Source of the DNA: Pelagibius sp. Alg239-R121
GTDB lineage: Bacteria; Pseudomonadota; Alphaproteobacteria; Kiloniellales; Kiloniellaceae
DNA: 64,000 nucleotides
NCBI RefSeq assembly: GCF_947331435.1
Contig: NZ_CAMZOF010000014.1
Coordinates: forward strand, 62,001-126,000
Reading direction: 5' to 3'
Shown: piece by piece, positions 53,108 through 63,351 of the stretch
Layout: each line of letters opens with the position of its first letter
Numbering within the stretch: the first letter of the stretch is position 1
Notes under the pieces: model-generated
The model's database searches: none
What the model was told of the DNA's origin: nothing
Seen by the model: only the letters and a program-made list of their open reading frames with translations
Program-made: the position numbers and the translations under genes

Positions 53108-53843
53108 CCGTACCAAGAACCCGTTCGGTCGACCTGCCACCAATGCCGCGTCAGGCAGCTGCAATCTTTGAGGCGGCGATTGCTAAACGTTCAACAGAAC
53201 ATTGTGCAGACAGCAGCTATTGTGATCACGTCATTCGTCTCCCACTGGTAGCCGCTTGAAACGCGTACCAACTACGGTTGAGAGGTCTCCGCGCTCCCGA
53301 CCGAATTAACATTGTTTACACGTTCGCAAGCTCCGTTTCCTGGTTTCCCGTAATGCTCTTGCGCTTGACGTTCAACTTAATTCAAATTTTTTTAGGTTCC
53401 GTATACTTTCTCGAAATCCTGCTCACCGTTAGCTAACAGGATATCGCTCAGATCGGTGTTTACCATGCCGAGGGCAGGATCGATCAGTCCGTAGGTTTCG
53501 TTCATGGTCTGGTGAAACTTCGCCTCCTCCGCCACGGGAAAGTTCGTCAGTTTTTGTAAATTTGAACGAACCTTGTGGATCGTAGCTACAAAATCTTAGA
53601 ACAGGCTGAGTCTCACAACAGCTCTTTTTCACTTCCCAGTTTCACGATCACGCCGGCAAGTGCAGTGTCAAATAACTGTCGCTCCAGAAACCCATATTGT
53701 TTGGGTGGTGTTAGTATTTGCGGCATATTATTTTTCGTTCTCTAGTTTGTCCAAGCTATTGATCCGGTTCATAATCGGTATATCTTTATCCAATGTGTTT
53801 GCAATCTGTGGCTGGGCTATCTCGTATTTCAATCGAATATGAC
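53108..53843. other. 736-bp convergent gap between tcA and tcB-tcC
   Basis: Both flanking genes end here. Apart from the coding relic at 53392-53595 I see only AT-rich non-coding sequence (for example the T run near 53388 and 53720-53760). No strong intrinsic terminator hairpin was found, although convergent transcription would need one. Confidence 0.4.
53392..53595 (-). pseudogene. C-terminal remnant of an unrecognised protein
   Basis: A frame of 67 codons ending at TAA 53392-53394 and closed upstream by a stop at 53596-53598 translates to protein-like sequence (for example TIHKVRSNLQKL, HQTMNETYGLIDPALGM, ending DFEKVYGT). Composition and helix pattern look like a real conserved C-terminus, but there is no start with a Shine-Dalgarno, so it is probably a truncated gene left by rearrangement. 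Family not recognised. Confidence 0.4.
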
Positions 53844-56800
53844 TCAAGGTAGCGGCCGCACTTTCGTCGTGAAGTTCTTTCCAAACTCGAAGTACATACG
53901 CACCAGTTCGTCTCGCATGAGTCTGAATTGACCCGTCCCCGTATTGCCAAACTTTGAATATGCCCTACCCAAGGGATGCGCGGCCCACCAGGCAGATCGT
54001 TTATTTCGTCCTCTTCCACCAAATGGATTGCGCCAGCGAAGTCCGCGCTGCTTAAACTGGTTCCGCAGGAACCCCAGAAGCGCCTTGGGGGTATCGGGGT
54101 TCACAAGGGCTTCGATCTTTGTCACATTGCGGTAGAACTCACGCTCTCGACCTCTTGCAGCTACCGACATTTGCTTGTTGAAGTCCGACATGGATTTGAT
54201 GACGTTTTTAGTTGGCCTTAGCGTCCGAGCCGCCGGGCTGGCGAAGCGCAGTGCAATTGCCAGCGCACCCGTCCTGATCGTAGGTGCAGCAGCTTTTCCA
54301 AGTGCAGTTAGACCTGACTTTATCCCTCCTACAACACGGCCCATGGGAAGGCCTCCTAATAGGCGGAGCGCATCTTGGCCAATACCCGACAAACCACCTT
54401 CGGCAAGTCCTTCACCCAATTTGAGTATATCAACGAAGCCCCTGCCTACCTCCATGGCTGTGGCGATTCCTGTCGCTGCTAGTGTTTTCGCCATATTCGG
54501 GTCGTCTCCAACCCAATCTTCAAGAATACCCGTAGCCTCAGCTTGCTGTTGCTCCCACGCTCGAGCTAAATCACCTGTAGTTTCTACGTGCTCAGGTGCG
54601 TTTTCCTTTTCGCTAATTTTAGCCGCTGACGTATTAGCGCTCTCTTCTCCAATCTCTTTCGTTTGTTCCAATACTGGCGTAGAATCATTGGATGGAGATG
54701 CAGCTCCGTTTCCTTCAGACACACTAGGCGCCGGTCCTCTCATATCAAAAGGCAATCCCGGAACCGAATAGTAGTGATGTCCGCTCACCTCGCCCACATA
54801 AGCCGCACCTTCTGGGAGGCCTGTTGCAGTTCCTGTAGGATCGATATACGAAGTCGGTCTATTCTGCACATAAACATAGATATTTGGTCCGTCGACCAAC
54901 CCTTCTGGGTCAGTTGTCGTCCACCTTCCTAGCCACGGCGCATAATACCGCGCACCATGATGACTGAATCCGCTCTCCTCATCCCGCTCCTTGCCCGTAT
55001 ATCGATACTGCTTCAGGCTCACCTCAGCAGCGCTGCACCCGACTTGTAAGGCCGTGGTACCATAGGGGTGATATTCCTCATAGGAGATCAGTGCGCCGTC
55101 CTCGGCCAGCTCCACGCTGGTCGAGCCTATGTGATTGCCGAGTTGGTAACGTTGGAGAGGAACCGGCTCAATGACGGTTTTGCCGTTTTCGATGGTTCGG
55201 GTTTCAGCCAGTGCGATGCGCTGGTTGTTATCCATAACATGCAGCGATTCGCGTTCTAGTGCGGTCGTGCCGGTTCCCTTGTACTCGCGATAAACCTCGA
55301 AGCCACCGAGGTAGATGCGCTCCTTCTGACGCGTACCGTTATGTGAGTTGATCACCTTACGCACTCGTTGGCCCGCCGCGTCGTAGACGTAATATGCGCT
55401 GCCGCCACCACCCAAATCCACTTGCTGCAACTGATCCTCAAAGTCCCAAACCATGGTTGCCAAGTGGGGCATGGAAGTCATGTTGCCGTGGGCGTCGTGG
55501 CCATAGGGCTCGATGCGATTGAGGCCATTACCCAACATAGTATGCGTCAGCTGGTTGCTTTGCTCGCCAGCTTCGATGAGGCTGTCTTCCTCATAGTTGT
55601 AATGCCGAGTCCAACTTCCGCCGTCTGCGACGTGGCGCAGGCTATCGAAGTTGCCGGTGGCGTCATATTCATAATGCTGTGCGAACGTGCGCAGCGCTTT
55701 CAGGTCGTTGGGATGCGTGAGCCCGACGAAAGGATAGTCTCGATTGTTGCCATCCGGTGGGTCGAAGTCGAAGGCATTTTGCCCGATATGCTCCCGGCCT
55801 TGAGCTCCGATCAGGCGGTAGAGGGCGTCGTAAGTAAAGTTACCCACTGGGTGGACTTGCTGGCCGCCATGGACAATCGTCTTATGGGCGGCGTCTTCGA
55901 TGCGGTTGATATTGCCCATTGGATCATATGTATAGTGCAGGTCCTGCACAACCATCGGGTCGATAAAGATCTGTGCCGCTGGACCGTTCGGTCTGCCAGG
56001 GCGTGTTGTGCGCATGTGCATTAGGCGAAAGGTCGTAGGATCGTAGTCATAGGTGGTCGTCGCGGCGTTGCCGTAGGCGATCAGTTTCCGCCGGCCTCCG
56101 GCGTCGTAGTCGATATCGGTGACGAAAGGTGTCCAGACCTGCTCATCAGCAGCATTCTTCCTGCCACGCAAGTTCACGTCCACTTTGTCGAGCAGGCTGG
56201 CTTCGTTAAATGTGGGTCGATAGACGCTGCCATCCGGCGAGGTCGCGGTAAGTGGGCGGTTGAGAGCATCGTAGGTAGTTAAGCTTGTGAAGTTGCCATC
56301 GCTGGCTGTGGGGTTCTGCAGCCAATTCACTGCTTGCCAGTAAGCGGGCAGTAGTTCTCGCCGGCTTTGCAGCAAGTTGCCTTTGAAGTCGTAATGTACG
56401 CTGGTCAAAATGCCAGCGCCGTCGAATATCTGATGCACGCGGGTACGGTGGTTGGTGGCACCGCCTTGGCTTTCGCCGTAGATTTTGCGCTCAGCCAAAC
56501 GCTCCGCGCCGTTCTCAGTAACATATAGGTCAGATGCGCGGCGCAGTGCGTCGTACGTCATACGTCGCCGGAAGTGGCGGCTGTCCCAGGCGCGGATCGG
56601 ATTGCCCGCGACGTCGTTCAGTATCCAACGCTCGCCCGCCTCCATGCTGGCCTGGTGGATGAGGTTGCCGATCATGTCGTAGCCGTAACGCATAATAACG
56701 CGATCTTTGGCGTCGATGGCCTCGCGCTGATTGCCCACAATGTCCAGCGTTACACGATTGGCGTTCTTCTCGTTGACGACTGCGCCGTTTCGCTCGTACC

Positions 56801-59800
56801 TGTTGTGTATGATTGTCAAAAATGGACGGCCTATCGCATCGAGGTGTGTGACGGTGGGCGTGTCGGCATGGTCGGCAGCCTTTTCAGCCGCACTCTTTTC
56901 GGTGGTTCGACGGCTGGCGTTCTCTGGAAGCGGCTGGCCACCGGAATCCGTGTCCGGCCACTTCTGCAACGCTTTTGCCGTATCTGTCCTCAAGTCATAC
57001 CAAGTGGGTAAATACTCATCCTGCGGCAAGCGCGATAAATACTGGCCCACATCTGGATCTTCCTTGGGGTCGAAGGGCGGGTCGCCCGGATTCAGAGGCG
57101 AATGCAATGTATCATTGACGTCCCACGTTGTCTGTCGCCAGGGATCGAAGGCGACTTTGTCATACGTGTGGTTGGGATGCAGGGTGGCGACGACGCGCTC
57201 GACCGGGTCGTAGACCAGCACCGGGCTAACGCCAGTGTCGGTGATCTCATTCTCGGGTTCGTGCAGATGCGTAGCACTGAAGAAGGGTTCGTATTGCCGG
57301 ACCGGCTTACCCTTGTTGTTGAATACCGTACGGCCTGTGCCGACCCAGCGGCGCGGCGTGTTGACCTGCACTGGTTCACCCTGCTCGTCGCGTACCAAGT
57401 CGCCGGGGCGGATATCGCCGCCGGGCGGAAGCACCGGAGCTTGGCGTTGCGGCGCATCGCCTGCTTCCGCCTGGATTTTCTTCTGAATCTCGCGTCCGAA
57501 GCCGTCGGAGTGGGAAAAACTGATCTGCACCCTGGTCTGCGCGCCGCCGGGGTCGTGGAAATGCGTCTCGCGTGACAGCGTGGCGGCGAAGGGTGGCTGG
57601 CCGATGCGCTGGTAGCGCTCCATGTCGTAGACGATCCGGGTGGTGGTTTTACCCAGCAATGACCGAGCCTGGGACTGTGGGTCGGCAATGAAGGCTAGCA
57701 GGTCGGTGAGCGTTAGGTCGACGTCGAAGTCTTCCAGAAGATCACCAAGATACTCACTTTCCTTGCCCATCACTGCCGTGGCCACGACCATGCCCAGCGC
57801 GTCGAACGCGGCGGCGGTGCGATTGCGGTTCGGGTCGGTGACCAGCCGAGGTTGTAGCACTCGGTAGTCGTTCATCACTGTCACCCTGTTTCCCAATGCA
57901 TCGCGAGTACCGGTAATGAGTAGGTCATAACGGGGCGCATTTGGATCGGCCGAGCCGTCGTAGTCCACTACGGTGCTGCGGCCGAAGGGATCGGCGACTT
58001 TGCGCAGCAGGTAGAAGTTCTCGCGAGCAGACTGTAATTCTTGCGCCGCTGTGTTGGAAGGATTGGCAACATCGGCGACAGGGTCGAAGAAGGTCCGGCC
58101 CGAAGGAACCCACCAGCTGCCATCCATGGCGATGTAACCACCCTGATCGCCGTCCTTGCCCTCTAGCAGTGGCGTGATGGGGTCGGGCAGCAGGTCTTCG
58201 TCGGACAGGCTGGTCTGTTTGCGTTTGAAGACATGGGCTATCAGGCCGGGGGTGAAGGCAAGCTTGTAACTCTCGCCCGGCAGGGCAAGCGGATTGACCA
58301 CGCCAAGCGGCAGGAGCACGGTCAGGTCATCCTTGCGATAGTAGGTGCGGACGTGCTCGATCAGCCGCTTCTGCTGGGTGATGTCGTCTGCCGTCTGCTC
58401 GAAGGGAATTTCCACTATCGAAACCAGCGATGCGAAATCATCCCGCCACAATTCGTCGAAGCTGAAGCGTGCGGCGTTGTTCTCCAGCTTGAAGCCGGAC
58501 AACTCATACGTCCGCGCTTCAGACGGAAGCGGCGTGCGGTAGTCGTCTGGATGCTGCATTACATTGTCGACAGCGTTCGTTAAACTGTTGGTAGTGTAGC
58601 TGATCAGCGTTTTTGTCTGCTTTTCTCTGTCTCGCAGCTCGGTCAATGGTGACTGTCTTCTGCCGTAGCCGACGGCAAGTGCCTTACGGACATTGCCGTA
58701 CTTATCCACGTCCAGTGTCAGCGAGTGGCTGATGCGCGGGTCGCCAGGGTTCCGCTCGTAGTGGTAGTTGAGGGTTTCGCGGGGGTGGGCGAAGAAGACC
58801 GCATGGCGATTGTCGCCGTTGGCTTGCACATGCTGCAAAGTGAAGTTCTGCTCGGTCACGGTGTAGGGGTGGCCATACGGATAGCCTTCGGTGCCCGTGC
58901 CAGTGAGCGCATAGATCTCCTGGCGCAGCATAGAGCCTTTCAGGGCGCGGCAAGCTTCACGTTCTTCCTCCACCGTCAAGCCGACTGGTAAGACTGTGTC
59001 CTCAAGTAGTAATTTTTCGACTTGTTCATCTGTCAGGCGGGGCTCGCGGTAATATTCTCCGGCATCCCTTTCATCCAACAGCCCGGCGAAGAAATCGGAA
59101 ACATGGCTGCGTTCCATGTAAACACCTGTATGAAACCAGGTCTTGGTCAATACCGGTGGAATGTGTGAGGTCTCATCGATGTTGGTTGCATCCGGAATTT
59201 CGCCGCCCTGGCTGAGAGATACAAATTCCTCAGTATCCCATTGCTCGACCATGCCAAAGCCGTGGAACTCACGCTCGAAACCATCAAAATAGCCGTGGTG
59301 GTATTTGTAGCGGGTAACGAATCTGTTGCGACTTATCCAGTCATAGGTCTCCACCCGCTCGACCACGTGCACCGGGAACGGCAGTCGCGTGATCCAAGGT
59401 TTATTGTCGCGTTTGTCCTGTAGATAAAACTTTGTGGAAGGCGCGTAGTCGACGAGAGTCTCTGCCCCCATGTTGTTGCAGGTCTTTACTAGCAAATGAG
59501 GCTTTCGGGTGCCCATCAAGTTGACATAGCGTACGTGCCGTTGCGCATCACCCGGCATGGGAGATGACCAAACCAAGCAGGCTGTTCCGTTTCCAAGCAA
59601 GTCGATGGGAACAATATCCACCGTGTCATCGATTCGCGGGAACACCCTCAGCGTGTAGTGATTGCTCCAGCTGTTGCCTGATTGGTTGAAGTATAGACGT
59701 ACGCCGCCACGATGCAGATAGATGATATCCGTGGTTCCGCTGCCATCAATGTCTGCCAGCCGAATGAGCTTATGGTCAAACTGATCCGGGTTGTCGAAAA

Positions 59801-61880
59801 TTGGTGCAAAATCCATCGTGATCTTGGCGCCGAAACCATAGCCAAGGTTCGGCCAATAACAGATATCGCCGTTGCGGATACGGACGATATCGGTCAGACC
59901 ATCGCCGGAAAGGTCGGCGAGATAGATAGACTGAGTGCCGTCATTGAACACGACACGCGGACCAGTTTCTTCGTCAAGTGCTTGAGCGACTCTGTGAGCA
60001 GGTCCGAATCCCTCTCCAGCTAACGAAGCGTGCCAGACGAAGGCGGCATCTTCGGTGATCAGTACATCGGCGTGACCGTCGCCGTTGAGATCGATAAACC
60101 TGAGATTTGGATCGCGCAGGTCACGGTTCAAGCGAGAGATGAAGGGACGGAAGGTTTGCCATCCTTCGGCTTCGTCGTGCTCGTACAAGCCGGGTATGGT
60201 CAGTATGTCCGGTCGACCATCGCCGGCACGGTCCATGAACTCTGCGCCGCCGCTCAGAGCCACGTTGGGCTTGCGGGCAACAGTTTCGAGTGGAGCGAAC
60301 TGCGCTTTAATCTGATCCTTGCCATCGGCCTGTTTTTGCGGGATCGGGCTAAGGTTGCGCTTGTAGAACCAAGCTCCGGCATGCTCCTGAAGTATGCCAG
60401 CGATACCTTCACCGTGCAGGTCGATCCACTGGTAGGTGCTGCCGTCGAGGCCAATGGGCAGGTTTTCAAGGCTTTCCGGATTCACTTGCTCCACTGTGTC
60501 TTGCACGAAGGGTTCGGAATATTCGAATTCTACGGGTGGCATGGAGCGTTGGTTGTATCCGCTATTGTTGCGGTGGTAGCCGGTCTGAACGACAGAGCGC
60601 AAAAATGTATAGATCGGGTTGCGGACGTCCGTGGGTTTCACTTCGTCCGAATAAGTGAAGTCTGTCGAGCGCACCAGACAGTTGCATTCCACACCCTCTT
60701 CGCCTGGGAAGTGATGGAACATCAGCACGCGTTGGCACAGTCCGTGTAATGTCCGGACCTCGAAGGTCGCGCGATAGGAGGAAAATGGGTCCGAACGTAG
60801 TTTCCACGGGTACTTGAGCAATCCCGCCGCATCCTCGGTCTTGTCGTCGTTTGGCTTGGGACAGTTTGCATCGTGATCCGTGTAGTCGAACACGACCTCG
60901 AACATCCAGTCGTCGTTGTCGATCAGGTTGTCAATTTGTGCCTTGTCAAGGAAACGTGGGCGCCCACCGGTCTTGTCGATCAGCGGCGTTCGGTTCCCGT
61001 AGTGGATGCGCTTAAGGTAACGATTGGCTGTTCGACGTTTGTCGTCCTCCAGACCGCGGTTGCGCTCGTGGGCGTTGCTGAGGTCGGCGCCGCGCCCGTC
61101 TTCGGCCTTGTAGCGATAGAGAACTGCGTTGCCCTTATCGTCGCGCGTTTCGCAGATCAGCCAAGAAAAGATTCGGCTTGGATCAAGCGGGTCGGCGATG
61201 CGAGAGGCCGAGTCAAGTCCATAGAGGGTGAGGATGTTATCTTTAGATATTGAGCGCCAATGAACATCGGCAGGCTCCCCGAGTTTGCTCCAGCGCTCAA
61301 TCCGCGCGAAAAGACCTTCGATGCGTGGCCTATAGCGGCGAACCCGGTAGCCGTCCAACTCATCTTCGTGAACAATGAGTTGGCCGTCTGAGTGGCGCAC
61401 CCAAAATCTTTCAGGATCACGCTGGTAACTTGGGTGGTCGGCTACCCACGTCCCGTCACCATCCTGTCGATAAACTGGCACCAGGTCTTCTGTGCCTGAG
61501 AGGATGAATATGTCTGATTCAACTGCGTCATTGTATTGCGGCAGGCCTCTGTCGGTTTTCCTGGTGATAGACGGTAAAGAGAGACTCCACCCAAAGCCGA
61601 ATGGTCCGTTACCAGACCCCGAGTCATAGGACAGAGACAGCTGTGGGCCGAAGCCTGAGCGACCGGGACTGGTGGCAATAGGTAGAGTCATCGCACCTGT
61701 TCCCGTGACCGGGTTGCTTGCGAATTTTTCACCGATTCCACTGATTGCGCCACCACCCTTAGGCAACGAGATCGACGGTGCGCGGACAGCAAATTCGTTG
61801 GTCTTTGGTTGTGTTGCTGACTGGAACCGTTGTTGTTCAGTCACGTTATTTGTTTGAGAGCTTTCTGTCCGATCCTGCAA
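53844..61880 (-). CDS. TcB-TcC fusion toxin protein
   Basis: A 2678-residue fusion of the TcB and TcC parts of an ABC toxin. N-terminal SpvB-like region (about 35-350, PKGGGAISGIGEKF and YDSGSGNGPFGFGWSLSLP). Beta-propeller repeats with LNGDGHADVL, DLSGDGLTDIVRI and DIDGSGTTDIIYL (about 600-720), then TcB middle domains. RHS repeats follow, closing with YYAPWLGRWTTTDPEGLVDGPNIY and YIDPTG near 2350. The final 325 residues are a variable region: a helical Ala/Gly-rich stretch (about 2440-2560) and a basic, Trp/Arg-rich end with no motif I can assign. The RHS shell would hold and release this end as the toxic domain. Start is TTG 61880 with AGGAG 7 nt upstream. TcB and TcC are often separate genes. 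Confidence 0.9.
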   Translation of the reverse strand: MQDRTESSQTNNVTEQQRFQSATQPKTNEFAVRAPSISLPKGGGAISGIGEKFASNPVTGTGAMTLPIATSPGRSGFGPQLSLSYDSGSGNGPFGFGWSLSLPSITRKTDRGLPQYNDAVESDIFILSGTEDLVPVYRQDGDGTWVADHPSYQRDPERFWVRHSDGQLIVHEDELDGYRVRRYRPRIEGLFARIERWSKLGEPADVHWRSISKDNILTLYGLDSASRIADPLDPSRIFSWLICETRDDKGNAVLYRYKAEDGRGADLSNAHERNRGLEDDKRRTANRYLKRIHYGNRTPLIDKTGGRPRFLDKAQIDNLIDNDDWMFEVVFDYTDHDANCPKPNDDKTEDAAGLLKYPWKLRSDPFSSYRATFEVRTLHGLCQRVLMFHHFPGEEGVECNCLVRSTDFTYSDEVKPTDVRNPIYTFLRSVVQTGYHRNNSGYNQRSMPPVEFEYSEPFVQDTVEQVNPESLENLPIGLDGSTYQWIDLHGEGIAGILQEHAGAWFYKRNLSPIPQKQADGKDQIKAQFAPLETVARKPNVALSGGAEFMDRAGDGRPDILTIPGLYEHDEAEGWQTFRPFISRLNRDLRDPNLRFIDLNGDGHADVLITEDAAFVWHASLAGEGFGPAHRVAQALDEETGPRVVFNDGTQSIYLADLSGDGLTDIVRIRNGDICYWPNLGYGFGAKITMDFAPIFDNPDQFDHKLIRLADIDGSGTTDIIYLHRGGVRLYFNQSGNSWSNHYTLRVFPRIDDTVDIVPIDLLGNGTACLVWSSPMPGDAQRHVRYVNLMGTRKPHLLVKTCNNMGAETLVDYAPSTKFYLQDKRDNKPWITRLPFPVHVVERVETYDWISRNRFVTRYKYHHGYFDGFEREFHGFGMVEQWDTEEFVSLSQGGEIPDATNIDETSHIPPVLTKTWFHTGVYMERSHVSDFFAGLLDERDAGEYYREPRLTDEQVEKLLLEDTVLPVGLTVEEEREACRALKGSMLRQEIYALTGTGTEGYPYGHPYTVTEQNFTLQHVQANGDNRHAVFFAHPRETLNYHYERNPGDPRISHSLTLDVDKYGNVRKALAVGYGRRQSPLTELRDREKQTKTLISYTTNSLTNAVDNVMQHPDDYRTPLPSEARTYELSGFKLENNAARFSFDELWRDDFASLVSIVEIPFEQTADDITQQKRLIEHVRTYYRKDDLTVLLPLGVVNPLALPGESYKLAFTPGLIAHVFKRKQTSLSDEDLLPDPITPLLEGKDGDQGGYIAMDGSWWVPSGRTFFDPVADVANPSNTAAQELQSARENFYLLRKVADPFGRSTVVDYDGSADPNAPRYDLLITGTRDALGNRVTVMNDYRVLQPRLVTDPNRNRTAAAFDALGMVVATAVMGKESEYLGDLLEDFDVDLTLTDLLAFIADPQSQARSLLGKTTTRIVYDMERYQRIGQPPFAATLSRETHFHDPGGAQTRVQISFSHSDGFGREIQKKIQAEAGDAPQRQAPVLPPGGDIRPGDLVRDEQGEPVQVNTPRRWVGTGRTVFNNKGKPVRQYEPFFSATHLHEPENEITDTGVSPVLVYDPVERVVATLHPNHTYDKVAFDPWRQTTWDVNDTLHSPLNPGDPPFDPKEDPDVGQYLSRLPQDEYLPTWYDLRTDTAKALQKWPDTDSGGQPLPENASRRTTEKSAAEKAADHADTPTVTHLDAIGRPFLTIIHNRYERNGAVVNEKNANRVTLDIVGNQREAIDAKDRVIMRYGYDMIGNLIHQASMEAGERWILNDVAGNPIRAWDSRHFRRRMTYDALRRASDLYVTENGAERLAERKIYGESQGGATNHRTRVHQIFDGAGILTSVHYDFKGNLLQSRRELLPAYWQAVNWLQNPTASDGNFTSLTTYDALNRPLTATSPDGSVYRPTFNEASLLDKVDVNLRGRKNAADEQVWTPFVTDIDYDAGGRRKLIAYGNAATTTYDYDPTTFRLMHMRTTRPGRPNGPAAQIFIDPMVVQDLHYTYDPMGNINRIEDAAHKTIVHGGQQVHPVGNFTYDALYRLIGAQGREHIGQNAFDFDPPDGNNRDYPFVGLTHPNDLKALRTFAQHYEYDATGNFDSLRHVADGGSWTRHYNYEEDSLIEAGEQSNQLTHTMLGNGLNRIEPYGHDAHGNMTSMPHLATMVWDFEDQLQQVDLGGGGSAYYVYDAAGQRVRKVINSHNGTRQKERIYLGGFEVYREYKGTGTTALERESLHVMDNNQRIALAETRTIENGKTVIEPVPLQRYQLGNHIGSTSVELAEDGALISYEEYHPYGTTALQVGCSAAEVSLKQYRYTGKERDEESGFSHHGARYYAPWLGRWTTTDPEGLVDGPNIYVYVQNRPTSYIDPTGTATGLPEGAAYVGEVSGHHYYSVPGLPFDMRGPAPSVSEGNGAASPSNDSTPVLEQTKEIGEESANTSAAKISEKENAPEHVETTGDLARAWEQQQAEATGILEDWVGDDPNMAKTLAATGIATAMEVGRGFVDILKLGEGLAEGGLSGIGQDALRLLGGLPMGRVVGGIKSGLTALGKAAAPTIRTGALAIALRFASPAARTLRPTKNVIKSMSDFNKQMSVAARGREREFYRNVTKIEALVNPDTPKALLGFLRNQFKQRGLRWRNPFGGRGRNKRSAWWAAHPLGRAYSKFGNTGTGQFRLMRDELVRMYFEFGKNFTTKVRPLP

Positions 61881-62093
61881 GGACTTGCTCCTGTTCTTAC
61901 TTCGGCAACTGGCTAACCGAAAAAGATTTTCAAACTTTACACTCTTTTTCCGAGATGTTCTTGGTCTTTTTTCCAGTTATTGGACTGATGCTGGGAGCCA
62001 AACAAAATGTAAGATCATTGTCGGATGGCTCGCCGGCGGAGTTAATTCTATTGTGGAACCAGATTTTTGATTTCATTCTGCAGCTCGCACTTG

Positions 62094-63080
62094 CTATACA
62101 ATCCCGTAGGCTCGAAAGCGCGACCGGCCAGTTAGCTCCCGCACAGCACCGGTCCCGACCAACTCACCCATCAGCCTGACCGCAGTCGGTTGCGTGGTCT
62201 TAAGCTTCTTGGCGATCATCGGCGCCGATACCAGGGGCTGCTCGAGGACCAGCTGCGCCACTGCCGGCAAGTGCGATGTCGTCCGCCGCCCTTCCAGGCG
62301 CCGCGACATTAATCTGCGGGCCATGACCAATTGCTGATGCAGCTGAAGCCCCTGCCCTGCGGCTTTTGTCACCGCCCGGCAGAATTCCTTGATCCAGATC
62401 TCCAGAGAAGCCCCGCCATGACCGTACCCTGCGTTGTGGTCCGACCACCGGATTGCCTTTAGACCGAGGTTCAGACAGAGGATCTGACCGGAAATTTTAC
62501 CCCGTTTCATGAGCAGGCTTGAGGCGAGCAGCCGGCCCAGGGTGGGATTGCGGTGTTGGAACGGGCAGAGGCTGTTCCAGGCATGCAGAGCAATTGCTGC
62601 TGCCGGCAGCGCAGGAAGCTCTTCCAACTGCGGCAGCAGAGTCAACCATTCCTCGAGCGCTTCTTCCGGGTCCCAGAAGGGATCGCGCAGGAGCATCTCT
62701 TGGGTGTCCTGCCGCGTGATATCCAGTTGGTCCCTGCCCTCCTGCAGAGCAAGCAGGTTTTCTATTGTCAAAACCTCATCGGGTTTCTGGCGCGCCAGAC
62801 GCCGCCGGATCAGCAGGATCGAGCGGGCCTGAAAGAGTTCATGGTTGGGCAGGCGAGCATTGGTGTTGGCATCATCGAGGACCAGGTCCTCCAGAGGGAC
62901 GAGTCCCCCTTCGACCCAGAGCGCTGCTGCAGCTTCCTCGAAGTCCGCCCGGCGCAACCAGGCCTCTCTCAAATCGCTGTGCCCGAGGCACTGGTCGAGC
63001 CGTGCGAGCGCGTCGCCGGCTTCATCCCACAAAGTGACGAACTCGTCCCATGGGAGACTCTGAGGAAGTTTATAGGGCAT
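62094..63080 (-). CDS. DUF1612/RHE_PE00001-type protein with C-terminal winged helix
   Basis: A 328-residue protein of the kind annotated in rhizobial and Rhodobacterales plasmids as DUF1612 plus helix-turn-helix. The middle has the HAWNSLCPFQHRNPTLGRLL stretch, distantly Fic-like (helical, with NPxxGR), and the final 60 residues form a winged helix (AKKLKTTQPTAVRLMGEL) that should bind DNA. Function is not established; a plasmid-linked regulator or toxin-like protein are both possible. It stands alone, with a perfect inverted repeat about 80 bp upstream of its start that could be its operator. Confidence 0.75.
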   Translation of the reverse strand: MPYKLPQSLPWDEFVTLWDEAGDALARLDQCLGHSDLREAWLRRADFEEAAAALWVEGGLVPLEDLVLDDANTNARLPNHELFQARSILLIRRRLARQKPDEVLTIENLLALQEGRDQLDITRQDTQEMLLRDPFWDPEEALEEWLTLLPQLEELPALPAAAIALHAWNSLCPFQHRNPTLGRLLASSLLMKRGKISGQILCLNLGLKAIRWSDHNAGYGHGGASLEIWIKEFCRAVTKAAGQGLQLHQQLVMARRLMSRRLEGRRTTSHLPAVAQLVLEQPLVSAPMIAKKLKTTQPTAVRLMGELVGTGAVRELTGRSRFRAYGIV

Positions 63081-63161
63081 TGGTTTATCGCGTTAATTAT
63101 TCTCTAATATTCATTAACACATAGTTAGTGAAGAGCACTAGAGGGTATCTATAGATTATCT

Positions 63162-63198
63162 CATCACTTACGATAATTAACCCTTATCGTAAGTGATG
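63162..63198. repeat. perfect 15-bp inverted repeat with 7-bp spacer
   Basis: CATCACTTACGATAA (63162-63176), spacer TTAACCC, TTATCGTAAGTGATG (63184-63198). It lies 82 bp upstream of the DUF1612-type gene start in an AT-rich stretch. Symmetry and arm length suit a dimeric DNA-binding protein or a tyrosine recombinase core; no T run argues against a terminator. Confidence 0.85.
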
Positions 63199-63351
63199 GA
63201 ATCTGACAAAATAGCGAATTAAGCCACCCGCGGCGGCCGCCGTTTTGGGGCAAAGCGAGAATGCGAGGGCAGGGTCTCAATGGGCATGACGTGCTCCCCT
63301 AGAAGCTCCTCGAAATTGGGTTAGTCTGTTCTTTGATGAAGGAGACAGACG

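Noticed and set aside
60030-60749. Long plus-strand open frame of 239 codons
   Set aside because: Antisense to the TcB propeller region; composition mirrors the real gene and it has no Shine-Dalgarno.
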